This document shows, one piece after another, positions 37,603-46,569 of a DNA stretch of 64,000 bases. Numbering within the stretch: the stretch's first letter is position 1; each line of letters begins with the position of its first letter. Origin of the DNA: Phosphoribacter sp037045055 (lineage in GTDB: Bacteria > Actinomycetota > Actinomycetes > Actinomycetales > Dermatophilaceae). The stretch spans positions 496,001 to 560,000 of the forward strand of contig JBAOHJ010000001.1 of NCBI GenBank assembly GCA_037045055.1, read 5' to 3'. The position numbers and the translations under genes were made by a program. Below the pieces are notes generated by a model. The model saw nothing but the letters and a program-made list of their open reading frames with translations, had not been told where the DNA came from and searched no databases.

Positions 37603-38625
37603 GTGGACGTCGCCCCGTTGTTGTGGTGGAGCACCATCGGCGTGCTGGGCGTGTTCCTGGTCGCCGACGTGGCGATCGTGGGTCGGCGCCCGCACGTGCC
37701 GACCACCCGGGAGTGCGCGCGCCACTTGGCCTTCTACGTCGGTCTCTCGGTGGCGTTCGGGCTCGTGGTCTGGAGGGTGTGGGGCACCCGGTATGCCGGG
37801 GAGTTCCTCGCCGGGTGGCTCACCGAGTACTCGCTGTCCGTGGACAACCTCTTCGTGTTCCTGCTCATCATGGCCAAGTTCCGGGTGCCCGAGCGGTTGC
37901 AGCAGTCGGCGCTGCTCATCGGCATCGTCATCGCCATCGTCCTGCGTGGGGTGTTCATCGCCGTCGGTGCGGCGGTGATCAACTCCTACGCCTGGGTGTT
38001 CTACGCGTTCGGGGCGTTCCTCATCTACACCGCCGTGAAGTTGGCCCGGGAGCGGGACGAGGACGACGAGGAGTTCGAGGAGAACCGCCTGTTGCGCTGG
38101 GTCGAGCGCACCTTCCCGGCCACCCAGAAGTGGCATGGCGCCAGGCTCACCGCGATCGAGGGCGGCAAGCGCCTCATCACGCCGATGCTGGTCGTCATCC
38201 TCGCGTTGGGCACGACCGACCTGCTCTTCGCGCTGGATTCGATCCCGGCCATCTACGGGCTCACCGCGGAGCCGTATCTCGTGCTCACGGCGAACATCTT
38301 CGCGCTCATGGGCCTACGACAGCTCTATTTCCTCATCGGGGGGCTGCTGCAACGGCTGGTCTACCTCTCGCTGGGCCTGGCCGTGCTCCTGGCGTTCATC
38401 GGGGTCAAGCTCATCCTGCACGCCTTGCACGAGAACACGCTCCCGTTCGTCAACGGCGGGCAACCGGTGCACGCCGCCCCCGAGGTCCCGATCGGGGTGT
38501 CCCTCGGCGCGATCGTCGGCATCCTCGGGGTGACCACGGTGGCCAGCCTGGTGCGCTCGGCGCACGGGACGCCAGTGGCGACCCCCGCCCTGCCCTCCGG
38601 CGAGGACGACATGCCGGAGGTGTGA
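37603..38625 (+). CDS. terC: TerC/Alx-family integral membrane protein
   Basis: This 340-residue membrane protein has about nine hydrophobic segments and the TerC signature EYSLSVDNLFVFLLI near residue 80. ALGTTDLLFALDSIPAIYG near residue 205 holds membrane aspartates thought to bind metal. Family members (Alx, TerC) are linked to manganese export and tellurite resistance. GTG 37603 is chosen because GGAAGG lies six bases upstream; upstream GTG codons in frame lack a site. It lies between uvrA and uvrB, where terC is often found in actinobacteria. It ends 3 bases before the convergent EamA gene. Confidence 0.9.
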   Translation: MDVAPLLWWSTIGVLGVFLVADVAIVGRRPHVPTTRECARHLAFYVGLSVAFGLVVWRVWGTRYAGEFLAGWLTEYSLSVDNLFVFLLIMAKFRVPERLQQSALLIGIVIAIVLRGVFIAVGAAVINSYAWVFYAFGAFLIYTAVKLARERDEDDEEFEENRLLRWVERTFPATQKWHGARLTAIEGGKRLITPMLVVILALGTTDLLFALDSIPAIYGLTAEPYLVLTANIFALMGLRQLYFLIGGLLQRLVYLSLGLAVLLAFIGVKLILHALHENTLPFVNGGQPVHAAPEVPIGVSLGAIVGILGVTTVASLVRSAHGTPVATPALPSGEDDMPEV

Positions 38626-38628
38626 GCC

Positions 38629-39558
38629 TCAGGTGGCCGACTGCGGCGCCACGTCGCGTCGGGCGGTGCCGCCCATGACGAGCGCGCTGGCGGCCACCAC
38701 GAGCGCCATGCCGGCGAGTTGGGTGGAGCCGAGGCTCTGGTGCAGCACGACCGCGCCGGCGAGGGCGGCCACCGCGGGCTCCAGACTGAGCAGGATGCCG
38801 AACACCCGTCGGCTCAGTCGACGCAGCGCGATGAGCTCCAGGGAGTAGGGCAGGACGCTGGACAGCAGCGCCACCGCGCCACCCTTGGTCAGGACGGTGG
38901 CGTCCCACTGCGGCACCGAGCCCACGCCGGCGGGCACGACGACCACCAGGGCGACCACCATGGCGACGGCAAGCCCGTCGAGGCGGGCGAAGGCCCGTCC
39001 GGTCCGCTGCGAGAGCACGACGTATGCCGCCCAGCACGCGCCCGCCAGCAGGGCCAGGCCGATCCCGACGAGGTCGAGGTCGGCCCAGGGCGTGGTCAAG
39101 GCCCCGGAGCTGGCGAGCACCCCGAGCGCCGCGGCGGCCACCGCGGCCAGGTCCTTGGCGCGCCGGGACAGGACCGCGGCGAGGGTCAGCGGGCCGAGGA
39201 ACTCCAGCGTGACGGCCACCCCGATGGGCAGCCGGGCCAGCGAGGCGTAGAAGGACCAGTTCATCGCGGCCAAGGCCAGACCGAAGAGCGCGACGACGCG
39301 CCACGCGGAGCGGGGGTGGCCGCGCAGCCGCGGGCGGACCGCGAGGACCAGGATCGCCGCCCCGAGACCGAGCCGCAGCAGCACCGCGCCGGCCGCCCCG
39401 ACGGCGGGGACGAGGGTGGCGGCGACGGCCCCGCCGAACTGCACCGACACGATCGCGGCCAGCAGCAGCAGCACCGGAGTCGACGCCGGGCCGCTGGCCG
39501 ACGCCGCGCCGGTCACCCCGGTCGACGCCGGGCTCCCCGACGACTCCGCATCGGTCAC
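38629..39558 (-). CDS. EamA/RhtA-family transporter
   Basis: This 309-residue protein has about ten membrane segments in two repeated EamA halves; visible patterns are FLGPLTLAAVLSRR and SSVLPYSLELIALRRL, the latter typical of RhtA-like amino-acid or drug exporters. GTG 39558 overlaps the FeoC-like stop (GTGA), so the gene is translationally coupled to the feo operon. Being the fourth gene behind feoA-feoB-feoC suggests iron-linked expression, but the substrate is unknown. The first about 23 residues are Ser/Gly/Thr-rich. Confidence 0.84.
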   Translation of the reverse strand: MTDAESSGSPASTGVTGAASASGPASTPVLLLLAAIVSVQFGGAVAATLVPAVGAAGAVLLRLGLGAAILVLAVRPRLRGHPRSAWRVVALFGLALAAMNWSFYASLARLPIGVAVTLEFLGPLTLAAVLSRRAKDLAAVAAAALGVLASSGALTTPWADLDLVGIGLALLAGACWAAYVVLSQRTGRAFARLDGLAVAMVVALVVVVPAGVGSVPQWDATVLTKGGAVALLSSVLPYSLELIALRRLSRRVFGILLSLEPAVAALAGAVVLHQSLGSTQLAGMALVVAASALVMGGTARRDVAPQSAT

Positions 39559-39887
39559 CCGGGTCGCCGCGGGAGCAGAGTGAGGGCCACCGGCCCCGGT
39601 GCCGACGCCGGAGCGGAGGCACCGCAGCCGGGCGCACCGTCCGCGCGCCCCGAGGGGCAGGAGGCGCACCCGGGCTGCGGACACCCGCTGGCCAACAGCT
39701 CGGAGCGCACTCGGCCCAGGCGGGTGAGATGGTCCACGGCCGCGTCGACGAGCTCGCGGTCCAGACCGGTCAGCCGGGCGAGGGCTGCCCGGCTGTGCGC
39801 GCCCCCCTGCAGGGCGGCGACCACGCGACGCAGCGGTCCCCCGGACGCCGCCGCCGCCGAGACGGCGGCCTCGTCCGGGAGGGTCAC
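39555..39887 (-). CDS. FeoC-like small winged-helix protein with four cysteines
   Basis: This 110-residue protein has an N-terminal winged-helix-like half (LRRVVAALQGGAHSRAALARLTGL) followed by a cysteine cluster C-x4-C-x2-C-x9-C in SGCPQPGCASCPSG...GC. That resembles the Fe-S cysteine pattern of FeoC. FeoC proteins act with FeoB as regulators or stabilisers. It overlaps the feoB stop (GTGA) and the downstream EamA start. The C-terminal 30 residues are Ala/Pro-rich. The FeoC assignment rests on position, fold pattern and cysteines. Confidence 0.72.
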   Translation of the reverse strand: MTLPDEAAVSAAAASGGPLRRVVAALQGGAHSRAALARLTGLDRELVDAAVDHLTRLGRVRSELLASGCPQPGCASCPSGRADGAPGCGASAPASAPGPVALTLLPRRPG

Positions 39888-41860
39888 CCGATCAACCTAC
39901 CGACCTGGAACACCACCACGGCCAGCGACCAGGCGACGGCCAGCTGCACCGCTACCCCGAACATCGCCCACCTGGTGCCCACCTCGCGTCGTTGGGCCGC
40001 GAGGGTGGCCACGCACGGGGTGTAGGCCAGCAGGAAGGCCAGGAAGGCCAGGACCGCCGCATTGGGGCGGCCACCGGAGGATGCCGCGAAATCGGTCCGG
40101 AGGGCGCGGCCGAGCGCCTCGTCGTCCACCTCCCCCGAGGCGGTCTCGGTGGCGTAGGTCTGCGCCCAGGACGAGATCACCGCCTCCTTGGCCACGAACC
40201 CGGTCAGCAGGGCGCCGGTGGCCTGCCACTGGTCGAACCCGGCGGGCGCGAAGACCGGCGCGACACCGCCAGCGAGCGCGGCATACGCGCTGTCGGCCAC
40301 CGCTGGCCTGCCGAACTCGGCGTCCCCACGCACCGGGGTCGCCTGCAACAGCCAGACGACGACCACCGTGAGGACGATGATCCCGCTGGCCGTGCGCAGG
40401 AAGCCACGCAGCCGCACCCAGGTCACCGACGACATCACCCGCAGGGTCGGGCGCTGGTAGGGCGGCAGGTCCAGCAGGAGCGGCTCGTGGCCCATGGTGC
40501 GCCAGAGCGTCCGGCGCAGCGCCAACCCCACGAGGACGACCAGGGCGATGGACAGGACGTACATCGCGAAGACGACGGTGCCGGCATACCGGTCGAAGAA
40601 GGTGGTGGCGAGCATGACGTAGACGGTCAGGCGCGCCGAGCACGAGGTGAACGGGACCAACAGGGCGGTGAGGGTGCGCTGCCGGCTGCCGGCCAGCACC
40701 CGGGTCGCGGCGATAGCGGGCACGTTGCAGCCGAAGCCGACGATGAGGGGCAGGAACGCGCGACCGGGCAACCCGATGGCGCGCATGGTCCGGTCGGCGA
40801 CGACGGCGGCGCGCGCCATGTAGCCGGAGTCCTCCAGCAGCGCCAGCAGCAGGAACATGATCGTCATGAGCGGGACGAAGGTCAGCAGCATCCCGACCCC
40901 GGCGATGAGCCCGTGGACCACCAGGCCGAGGATCACCGGATGGTCGGCGTGCAGGGTCTGCAACAGTCCCGTCGCCCCGTCGGTGACGGGGCCGGTGAAG
41001 AGGCTCCCCAAGGCCTCCTGCAGCGGCGCGGCGACGGTGGTGGTGACCTGGAACAGCGCCCACATGACGACGCCGAAGACGACCGGCCCGATCCAGCGGT
41101 GCAGGACCACGCCGTCGACGCGATCGGTCCAGGTGCGCCGCGAGCGGCCGTCGCGAGTCACCGACGCGCGGACCGCCGCCTCCACCCACGCGAAGCGTTC
41201 GTCGGCCCGGTCGAAGTCGTCGAGATGGTCCGGGTGCCGACGCGGTGCCGGCGCGGGGGCTCCCACCGCCGTACGGACCGCGGCCGCCAGCTCGTCCAGC
41301 CCGCTGCGCCGACGCGGGTCCAGCTGCACCACCGGCACCCCGGTGGCGGCGGCCAACACGGCCGGGTCCACAGTCACGCCACGCCGGTTGGCCACGTCCA
41401 CCATGGTGAGCGCGACGACGACACGCGTCCGCAACTCGCGCAGCTCGGCCAGCAGGTAGAGGCTGCGCGCCAGATGGGTGGCGTCGGCGGCCAGGACGAC
41501 CAGGTCGGGAGGCTCCCCCGTCTGCTCCCCGAGGACCAGTGCCCGGGTGAGCTCCTCGTCCGGGGACAGCGGCTCGAGCGAGTAGGCGCCGGGCAGGTCG
41601 ACCAGCTCGTATGCCGCTGCGGCGGCGCCACCAGGGCGCCAGGCTCCGCGCCCGACCTCGACCGTCGTGCCCGGCCAGTTGCCCATGGTCCGGCCGGCCC
41701 CGGTGAGGCCGTTGAACAGCGTGGACTTGCCCACGTTGGGGGCCCCCACGAGGGCCACGACCGGTGACCCCGCCGGAGCCGAGCGCAGGGGTTCGGCGTG
41801 GCAGGACGGGCCCGGCGGCCCGGTCACGGCCGTGGGGCGGGGCGTGGTCGGGGAGGTCAC
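39884..41860 (-). CDS. feoB: Ferrous iron transporter FeoB
   Basis: FeoB is the membrane GTPase that imports Fe2+. The 658-residue protein has an N-terminal G domain: G1 GAPNVGKST near residue 36, NWPGTTVEVG as G2, and G3 DLPGAYSL. The G4 position reads TMVD, with Thr where Asn is usual. The membrane part has two Gate motifs, LVPFTSCSARLTVYV and the region around FVAKEAVISS. GTG 41860 overlaps the feoA stop. It is somewhat shorter than E. coli FeoB (773). An iron box upstream of feoA predicts repression by an IdeR/DtxR protein when iron is sufficient. Confidence 0.94.
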   Translation of the reverse strand: MTSPTTPRPTAVTGPPGPSCHAEPLRSAPAGSPVVALVGAPNVGKSTLFNGLTGAGRTMGNWPGTTVEVGRGAWRPGGAAAAAYELVDLPGAYSLEPLSPDEELTRALVLGEQTGEPPDLVVLAADATHLARSLYLLAELRELRTRVVVALTMVDVANRRGVTVDPAVLAAATGVPVVQLDPRRRSGLDELAAAVRTAVGAPAPAPRRHPDHLDDFDRADERFAWVEAAVRASVTRDGRSRRTWTDRVDGVVLHRWIGPVVFGVVMWALFQVTTTVAAPLQEALGSLFTGPVTDGATGLLQTLHADHPVILGLVVHGLIAGVGMLLTFVPLMTIMFLLLALLEDSGYMARAAVVADRTMRAIGLPGRAFLPLIVGFGCNVPAIAATRVLAGSRQRTLTALLVPFTSCSARLTVYVMLATTFFDRYAGTVVFAMYVLSIALVVLVGLALRRTLWRTMGHEPLLLDLPPYQRPTLRVMSSVTWVRLRGFLRTASGIIVLTVVVVWLLQATPVRGDAEFGRPAVADSAYAALAGGVAPVFAPAGFDQWQATGALLTGFVAKEAVISSWAQTYATETASGEVDDEALGRALRTDFAASSGGRPNAAVLAFLAFLLAYTPCVATLAAQRREVGTRWAMFGVAVQLAVAWSLAVVVFQVGRLIG

Positions 41861-42183
41861 GCCGACCACCCCCGCGGCGGGTCGGGGGACGGCAGGCCAG
41901 GGAGTGGTCCCTGAGGTCCGGGTCGGTCGCCGGCCGTCGAGGACCCACCGGCGGTGACGTGCAGGACCGCGACCGATGCGCGGTCCAGGGCGACCCGGGA
42001 GTCCCCCACGGCGAGGACCAAGCCGCGCCCCGGCGTCCGGTGCAGCGGCCGGACGACCGCGCCCGCCCGAAGGCCCAGATGGGCGAGCCGACGACGGAAC
42101 AGCTCGCCGCCGTCGGCCCGGGCCACAACCGCGTCCTGGCCCAACGGCCAGTCGGCGAGGCTCTCGACCGTCGACGCACCCAC
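41857..42183 (-). CDS. feoA: FeoA-domain protein
   Basis: FeoA is a small SH3-fold protein that helps FeoB. This 108-residue protein shows FRRRLAHLGLRAGAVVRPL, the family core, and a VALDRASVAVLHV strand, then a 25-residue Pro/Gly-rich tail. GTG 42183 is fixed by TACGAT six bases upstream. An IdeR-type iron box overlaps the predicted -35 region, so transcription should rise under iron limitation. It heads the operon feoA-feoB-feoC-eamA. Confidence 0.88.
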   Translation of the reverse strand: MGASTVESLADWPLGQDAVVARADGGELFRRRLAHLGLRAGAVVRPLHRTPGRGLVLAVGDSRVALDRASVAVLHVTAGGSSTAGDRPGPQGPLPGLPSPDPPRGWSA

Positions 42184-42189
42184 CCCCGC

Positions 42190-42195
42190 ATCGTA
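42190..42195 (-). promoter_or_regulatory. -10 element (TACGAT) for the feo operon, leaderless
   Basis: On the minus strand TACGAT ends six bases before GTG 42183. The -35 position about 17 bases further up falls at 42213-42218, inside the iron box. Confidence 0.6.
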
Positions 42196-42203
42196 CGGCC
42201 AAG

Positions 42204-42222
42204 TTAGGTCTGCCTAACCCTC
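42204..42222. promoter_or_regulatory. IdeR/DtxR-type iron box in front of feoA
   Basis: The core is GTTAGG, four bases, CCTAAC (42203-42218), a perfect 6-bp dyad. Across 19 positions from 42204 it matches the published IdeR consensus TWAGGTWAGSCTWACCTWA at 15. It overlaps the predicted -35 of feoA, the right place for iron-dependent repression. Confidence 0.8.
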
Positions 42223-42272
42223 GCGGGGGAGGTCGAGGGCGTGGCCTGTATCTCACCGGCCCGCCGGTGCGC

Positions 42273-44414
42273 TCAGGCGGTCGCGTCGCGCATCTGGCGC
42301 AGCTCTCGCTTGAGCTCGGCCACCTCGTCGCGCAGGCGTGCGGCCAGCTCGAAGTGCAGCTCCCCTGCCGCCGTGTGCATCTGTGTGGTGAGCGCCTGGA
42401 TGAGCTCGGCCAGCTCGCTGGCCGGCAGGTCGGGGCTGCGGGCCCCCAGGGCGACCCCGGCATCGGCGGCCGCCGCCCCCCGCCCCGAGCCGCGCGCGGA
42501 GCCACCCGGCATACCGCCGCTCTTGCCCCGAGACCGAGAGCGACCCGAGCCGAGCAGGGCCTCGGTGTCGGCGTCCTCACGACCCAGCAGGTCGGTGATG
42601 TCGGCGATCCGCTTGCGCAGCGGCTGCGGGTCGACGCCGCGAGCGGTGTTGTAGGCCACCTGCTTGACGCGGCGCCGGTTGGTCTCGTCGATGGCCTCAC
42701 GCATCGACGGGGTCACCGTGTCGGCATACATGTGGACCTGGCCGGTGACGTGCCGAGCCGCCCGGCCGATGGTCTGGATGAGCGAGCGCGCCGAGCGCAG
42801 GAAGCCCTCCTTGTCGGCGTCGAGGATGCTCACCAGGGACACCTCGGGCAGGTCGAGGCCCTCGCGCAGCAGGTTGATGCCCACGAGGACGTCGAACTCG
42901 CCGAGCCGCAGCTCCCGCAGCAGCTCGACGCGGCGCAAGGTGTCGACCTCGGAGTGCAGATAGCGCACCCGGATGCCCTTGTCGAGCAGGTAGTCGGTGA
43001 GGTCCTCGGCCATCTTCTTGGTCAGCGTGGTCACCAGGACCCGCTCGTCCCGGGCGGTGCGCAGCCCGATCTCGTGGATGAGGTCGTCGATCTGGCCCTT
43101 GGTGGGCTTGAGGACCACCTCGGGGTCGACCAGACCGGTGGGTCGGATGATCTGCTCCACCGCAGGCCCGCCGCGGGCGGACTTGGCCAGCTCGTACTCC
43201 CCCGGCGTCGCGGACAGGTAGACCGTCTGGCCGATCCGGTCGAGGAACTCCTCCCACTTCAGCGGCCGGTTGTCCATCGCCGAGGGCAGCCGGAACCCGT
43301 GGTCGACGAGCATCCGCTTACGGGACATGTCGCCCTCGTACATCGCCCCGATCTGCGGCACGGTCTGGTGGGACTCGTCGATGACGAGCAGGAAGTCCTC
43401 GGGGAAGTAGTCCAGCAGGCAGTTGGGCGCCGAGCCGGCCGCCCGCCCGTCGATGTGCCGGGAGTAGTTCTCGATCCCGTTGCAGAAACCCAGCGTGCGC
43501 ATCATCTCGATGTCGTAGGCGGTGCGCATCCGCAGCCGCTGGGCCTCCAACAGCTTGCTCTGCTTCTCCAGTGTCGCGAGGCGATCGGCGAGCTCGGCCT
43601 CGATGCCGGCGATGGCCCGCTCCATGCGCTCCGGCCCGGCCACGTAGTGCGAGGCGGGGAACACGGACATCTCCTGCTCCTCGCGGACGATCTCCCCGGT
43701 CACCGGGTGCAGGGTGTAGAGCCGCTCGATCTCGTCGCCGAACATCTCCACGCGGACCGCGAGCTGCTCGTACATGGGGATGATCTCGACGGTGTCGCCG
43801 CGCACCCGGAAGGTGCCCCGGGTGAAGGACAAGTCGTTGCGGGTGTACTGCATCTCGACGAACCGCCGCAGCAGCCGGTCGCGCTCGACCTGCTCCCCCA
43901 CCCGCAGCGGGACCATCCGGTCGACGTACTCCTGCGGGGTGCCCAGGCCGTAGATGCAGGACACCGACGCGACGACGACGACGTCACGCCGGGTGAGCAG
44001 CGAGTTGGTCGCCGAGTGGCGCAGCCGCTCGACCTCCTCGTTGACCGAGGAGTCCTTCTCGATGTAGGTGTCGGTCTGCGGGATGTAGGCCTCGGGCTGG
44101 TAGTAGTCGTAGTAGGAGACGAAGTACTCCACGGCGTTGTGGGGCAGCAGCTCGCGGAACTCGTTGGCCAGCTGGGCGGCCAGGGTCTTGTTGGGGGCCA
44201 GCACGAGGGTGGGCCGCTGCACCGCCTCCACCAGCCAGGCGGTGGTCGCCGACTTGCCGGTGCCGGTGGCGCCCAGCAGGACGACGTCCGGCTCCCCTGC
44301 GCCGATCCGCCGGGCCAGCTCGGCGATGGCCTCGGGCTGGTCCCCACTGGGCCGGAAGTCGGAGACGACCTCGAAGGGCGCGATCCGGCGCCGCAGCTCG
44401 GTGATCGGACGCAT
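42273..44414 (-). CDS. uvrB: Excinuclease ABC subunit B
   Basis: UvrB is the helicase-like damage-verification subunit of nucleotide excision repair. The 713-residue protein has Walker A GATGTGKSATT, the beta-hairpin region YYDYYQPEAYIPQTDTYIEK, DESHQTVPQ as the DEAD-like box, and helicase motif LREGLDLPEVSL. A C-terminal UVR domain (ELAARLRDEVAELKREL) binds UvrC. ATG 44414 is fixed by TACGGT six bases upstream. A Gly/Ser-rich linker near residues 625-650 precedes the UVR domain. Confidence 0.96.
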   Translation of the reverse strand: MRPITELRRRIAPFEVVSDFRPSGDQPEAIAELARRIGAGEPDVVLLGATGTGKSATTAWLVEAVQRPTLVLAPNKTLAAQLANEFRELLPHNAVEYFVSYYDYYQPEAYIPQTDTYIEKDSSVNEEVERLRHSATNSLLTRRDVVVVASVSCIYGLGTPQEYVDRMVPLRVGEQVERDRLLRRFVEMQYTRNDLSFTRGTFRVRGDTVEIIPMYEQLAVRVEMFGDEIERLYTLHPVTGEIVREEQEMSVFPASHYVAGPERMERAIAGIEAELADRLATLEKQSKLLEAQRLRMRTAYDIEMMRTLGFCNGIENYSRHIDGRAAGSAPNCLLDYFPEDFLLVIDESHQTVPQIGAMYEGDMSRKRMLVDHGFRLPSAMDNRPLKWEEFLDRIGQTVYLSATPGEYELAKSARGGPAVEQIIRPTGLVDPEVVLKPTKGQIDDLIHEIGLRTARDERVLVTTLTKKMAEDLTDYLLDKGIRVRYLHSEVDTLRRVELLRELRLGEFDVLVGINLLREGLDLPEVSLVSILDADKEGFLRSARSLIQTIGRAARHVTGQVHMYADTVTPSMREAIDETNRRRVKQVAYNTARGVDPQPLRKRIADITDLLGREDADTEALLGSGRSRSRGKSGGMPGGSARGSGRGAAAADAGVALGARSPDLPASELAELIQALTTQMHTAAGELHFELAARLRDEVAELKRELRQMRDATA

Positions 44415-44420
44415 GCGAGC

Positions 44421-44426
44421 ACCGTA
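44421..44426 (-). promoter_or_regulatory. -10 element (TACGGT) for uvrB, leaderless
   Basis: On the minus strand TACGGT ends six bases before ATG 44414, with no ribosome-binding site between them. Confidence 0.6.
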
Positions 44427-44550
44427 CGTGCCGGCACCGACAACCCCAAGCCGGTATGCCGCGGGCCGTGCGGCCCACCGGGACGCCGGGCCCGCCCGAG
44501 GGGCGACCCCGCGGCCGGCCCGGCGGTCCGCCCGAGGCGCGACCCGGCGG

Positions 44551-45741
44551 TCAGCCCGGCGACCAGCCCGACCCCCGCGCCCACGCCAAGGCCCTCGGGA
44601 AGGCCTCGTGGAACCACGGGTCCTTGGCCGCGGCGTAGGCCTTCGTCGTCGTCGTCCGATCGGCGAGAGCGCGCTTGTGCGCGGCATACGCGTCCCGCTC
44701 CTGCGGCTGGGCCCGCAGCCAGTCCCGCAGCAGCAGAGCCGCGGCGTGCTGACGCGAGCCGGCTTCTCGCACATGGACGTTGACCACCCGCGCGGGGTCG
44801 CAGCCGCCGTAGAACTGCTTGGGCAGCGGGTCGAAACGCCCCTCGCGGACGTGGTCCACGTCGTGCCCGAGCACCCGCAGGTAGCCGGCCCGGTACAGTG
44901 CCGCGGCGAAGCCGGGCGCCTCGGCGTCGGCCATCCGGCGCACCCCGACCTGGACGTCGACGACGTCCTTGGCGGCCAGGCCGGGCACGCTGGTCGACCC
45001 GACGTGCTCCACGTGCACCCCCCGGCCGGTCAGTGCCGCCGCGATCCGGGCCACGATGCGCAGCCCCTGGGCACCCCACGTCGGGTCGGCGTCGACGACC
45101 CGGGCCCGGGCCGGGCGCACCGAGCGTCTGCCGTGACGCAGGTTCGCGTCGTAGGGCACCAGCCGCTCGTGCCAGAGCCGCCGGACGTGGTCGGCCGCCT
45201 GGGCTCGAGGGCCTTCGTTGTCCACCCACAGGTCGGCGGCGGCGCGGCGCTGCTCGTCGCTGGCCTGCGCGGCGATCCGGGCGCGGGCGTCCTCGGGCGG
45301 CATACCGCGCTGCGAGACGAGGCGATCGAGGCGGACCGCCGCCGACGCACCGACCACGAGGGTGAGGTGCTCGTGCACCCACGTGCCCCGCTCGACCAGC
45401 AGCGGCATGTCGTAGACGTCCACCGCGTGGGCGGGCGCGGCGGCCCGCACGGCGGCGACGTGCGCAGCGATCGCCGGGTCGGTGATGGCCTCCAGGGCGG
45501 CGAGTCGGGCCGGGTCGGGGAACACCAGCGCGGCCAGCGCGGCCCGGTCCAGCGCGCCGTCGGGCTGCAGCACCCCCGGGCCGAACTCGGCGACGATGGC
45601 GGCCAGGGCCGGCCGGCCGGGGGCGACGACCTCGCGGGCCGCCTCGTCCGCGTCGGTGACCAGGGCACCGAGCTCGCGCAGCAGGGCGGCGACGGTGGAC
45701 TTGCCCGAGCCGATCCCTCCGGTGAGCCCCACCCGCAGCAT
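44551..45741 (-). CDS. coaE: Dephospho-CoA kinase fused to a GrpB-family domain
   Basis: CoaE performs the last step of coenzyme A synthesis. The 396-residue protein has an N-terminal kinase (about 1-195) with P-loop GGIGSGKST at residues 8-16 and DADEAARE. A C-terminal GrpB/UPF0157 domain (about 225-390) follows, with VEHVGSTSVPGLAAKDVVD. This fusion is known in actinobacteria, including M. tuberculosis CoaE. ATG 45741 is fixed by TAGGCT six bases upstream. In many actinobacteria rpsA is the next neighbour; here about 9 kb of other genes intervene. Confidence 0.93.
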   Translation of the reverse strand: MLRVGLTGGIGSGKSTVAALLRELGALVTDADEAAREVVAPGRPALAAIVAEFGPGVLQPDGALDRAALAALVFPDPARLAALEAITDPAIAAHVAAVRAAAPAHAVDVYDMPLLVERGTWVHEHLTLVVGASAAVRLDRLVSQRGMPPEDARARIAAQASDEQRRAAADLWVDNEGPRAQAADHVRRLWHERLVPYDANLRHGRRSVRPARARVVDADPTWGAQGLRIVARIAAALTGRGVHVEHVGSTSVPGLAAKDVVDVQVGVRRMADAEAPGFAAALYRAGYLRVLGHDVDHVREGRFDPLPKQFYGGCDPARVVNVHVREAGSRQHAAALLLRDWLRAQPQERDAYAAHKRALADRTTTTKAYAAAKDPWFHEAFPRALAWARGSGWSPG

Positions 45742-45747
45742 GGCAGC

Positions 45748-45753
45748 AGCCTA
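45748..45753 (-). promoter_or_regulatory. -10 element (TAGGCT) for coaE, leaderless
   Basis: On the minus strand TAGGCT ends six bases before ATG 45741. Confidence 0.65.
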
Positions 45754-45802
45754 GGTGCAGACCCGGGGGCGCGGCCCGCTCCCGTGCCGGCCGAGGGTGG
45801 GG

Positions 45803-46549
45803 CTACACCGCGTGCCGGGTGAACAGCACCGCGTGCTCGACGCTGGGCTCGCCGACGGCTTGGGCACCCCCCTGCAGGACCCGCGTCACGACGGTGTGCG
45901 GGTCGGCCATGTCGCCGCTCAGGGCCGCGTTGTAGAGCCGGTGCGCCTGCAGGCTCGCGATGGCCGGCCCGAGATGCCCGGTGCAGTCGACATAGTGCGT
46001 CGGGCGGTCGGACCCGTAGACGAGGATCCACGACGGCGACCAGGGGGCCAGGCCCTCGACGTCCAGCAGCTGCCAGTGGACCCACCGGTTGCCCGCGTCG
46101 CGGCAGGCGTCGATCGCGGCCATCCCGACGGCCCGGTGATCGGCCTGGTTGAGGCCCCACGGCATCACCACGTCGGGGCTCATCGCGACGAGCACCTGCG
46201 GACGCAGCCGACGGATCGCGCGGGCGATGTCCCGCCGCAGGGCCGTGGAGTACTCCACGACACCGTCGAGGTAGTCGAGGAACTCGACCACCGCCCCGAC
46301 CTCGGCGGCCCCGTCGATCTCCTCCTGGGCCCGCAGGTCGCGAGCCTGCTCGGGGGCCAGCGTGTCGATGCCGGCCTCGCCGCGGGTGGCCAGCAGGTAG
46401 GTGACCTCGACCCCCGACCTCGTCCAGCGGTCGACCGCGGCCGACGTGCCGTACTCCAGGTCGTCCGGGTGGGCCACCACGGCCAGCACGCGCTCGAAGT
46501 CCTCGGGCAGCGGGGCCAGCGCCGGCGGCATACCGGTGGGTGCGCTCAT
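45803..46549 (-). CDS. PIG-L family deacetylase (MshB/Mca-like)
   Basis: This 248-residue Zn-dependent deacetylase has the AHPDDLEYG motif near residue 28 and the second metal site in NQADHRAVGMAAIDA near residue 133. In actinobacteria this family includes MshB, of mycothiol synthesis, and Mca, a mycothiol-conjugate amidase, but it also covers other N-acetyl sugar deacetylases. Which of these it is cannot be told without a search. ATG 46549 is fixed by TAGGGT six bases upstream. Confidence 0.84.
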   Translation of the reverse strand: MSAPTGMPPALAPLPEDFERVLAVVAHPDDLEYGTSAAVDRWTRSGVEVTYLLATRGEAGIDTLAPEQARDLRAQEEIDGAAEVGAVVEFLDYLDGVVEYSTALRRDIARAIRRLRPQVLVAMSPDVVMPWGLNQADHRAVGMAAIDACRDAGNRWVHWQLLDVEGLAPWSPSWILVYGSDRPTHYVDCTGHLGPAIASLQAHRLYNAALSGDMADPHTVVTRVLQGGAQAVGEPSVEHAVLFTRHAV

Positions 46550-46555
46550 GGGCTC

Positions 46556-46561
46556 ACCCTA
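46556..46561 (-). promoter_or_regulatory. -10 element (TAGGGT) for the PIG-L deacetylase, leaderless
   Basis: On the minus strand TAGGGT ends six bases before ATG 46549, between the corA stop and this start. Confidence 0.55.
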
Positions 46562-46569
46562 GGCCCCGG

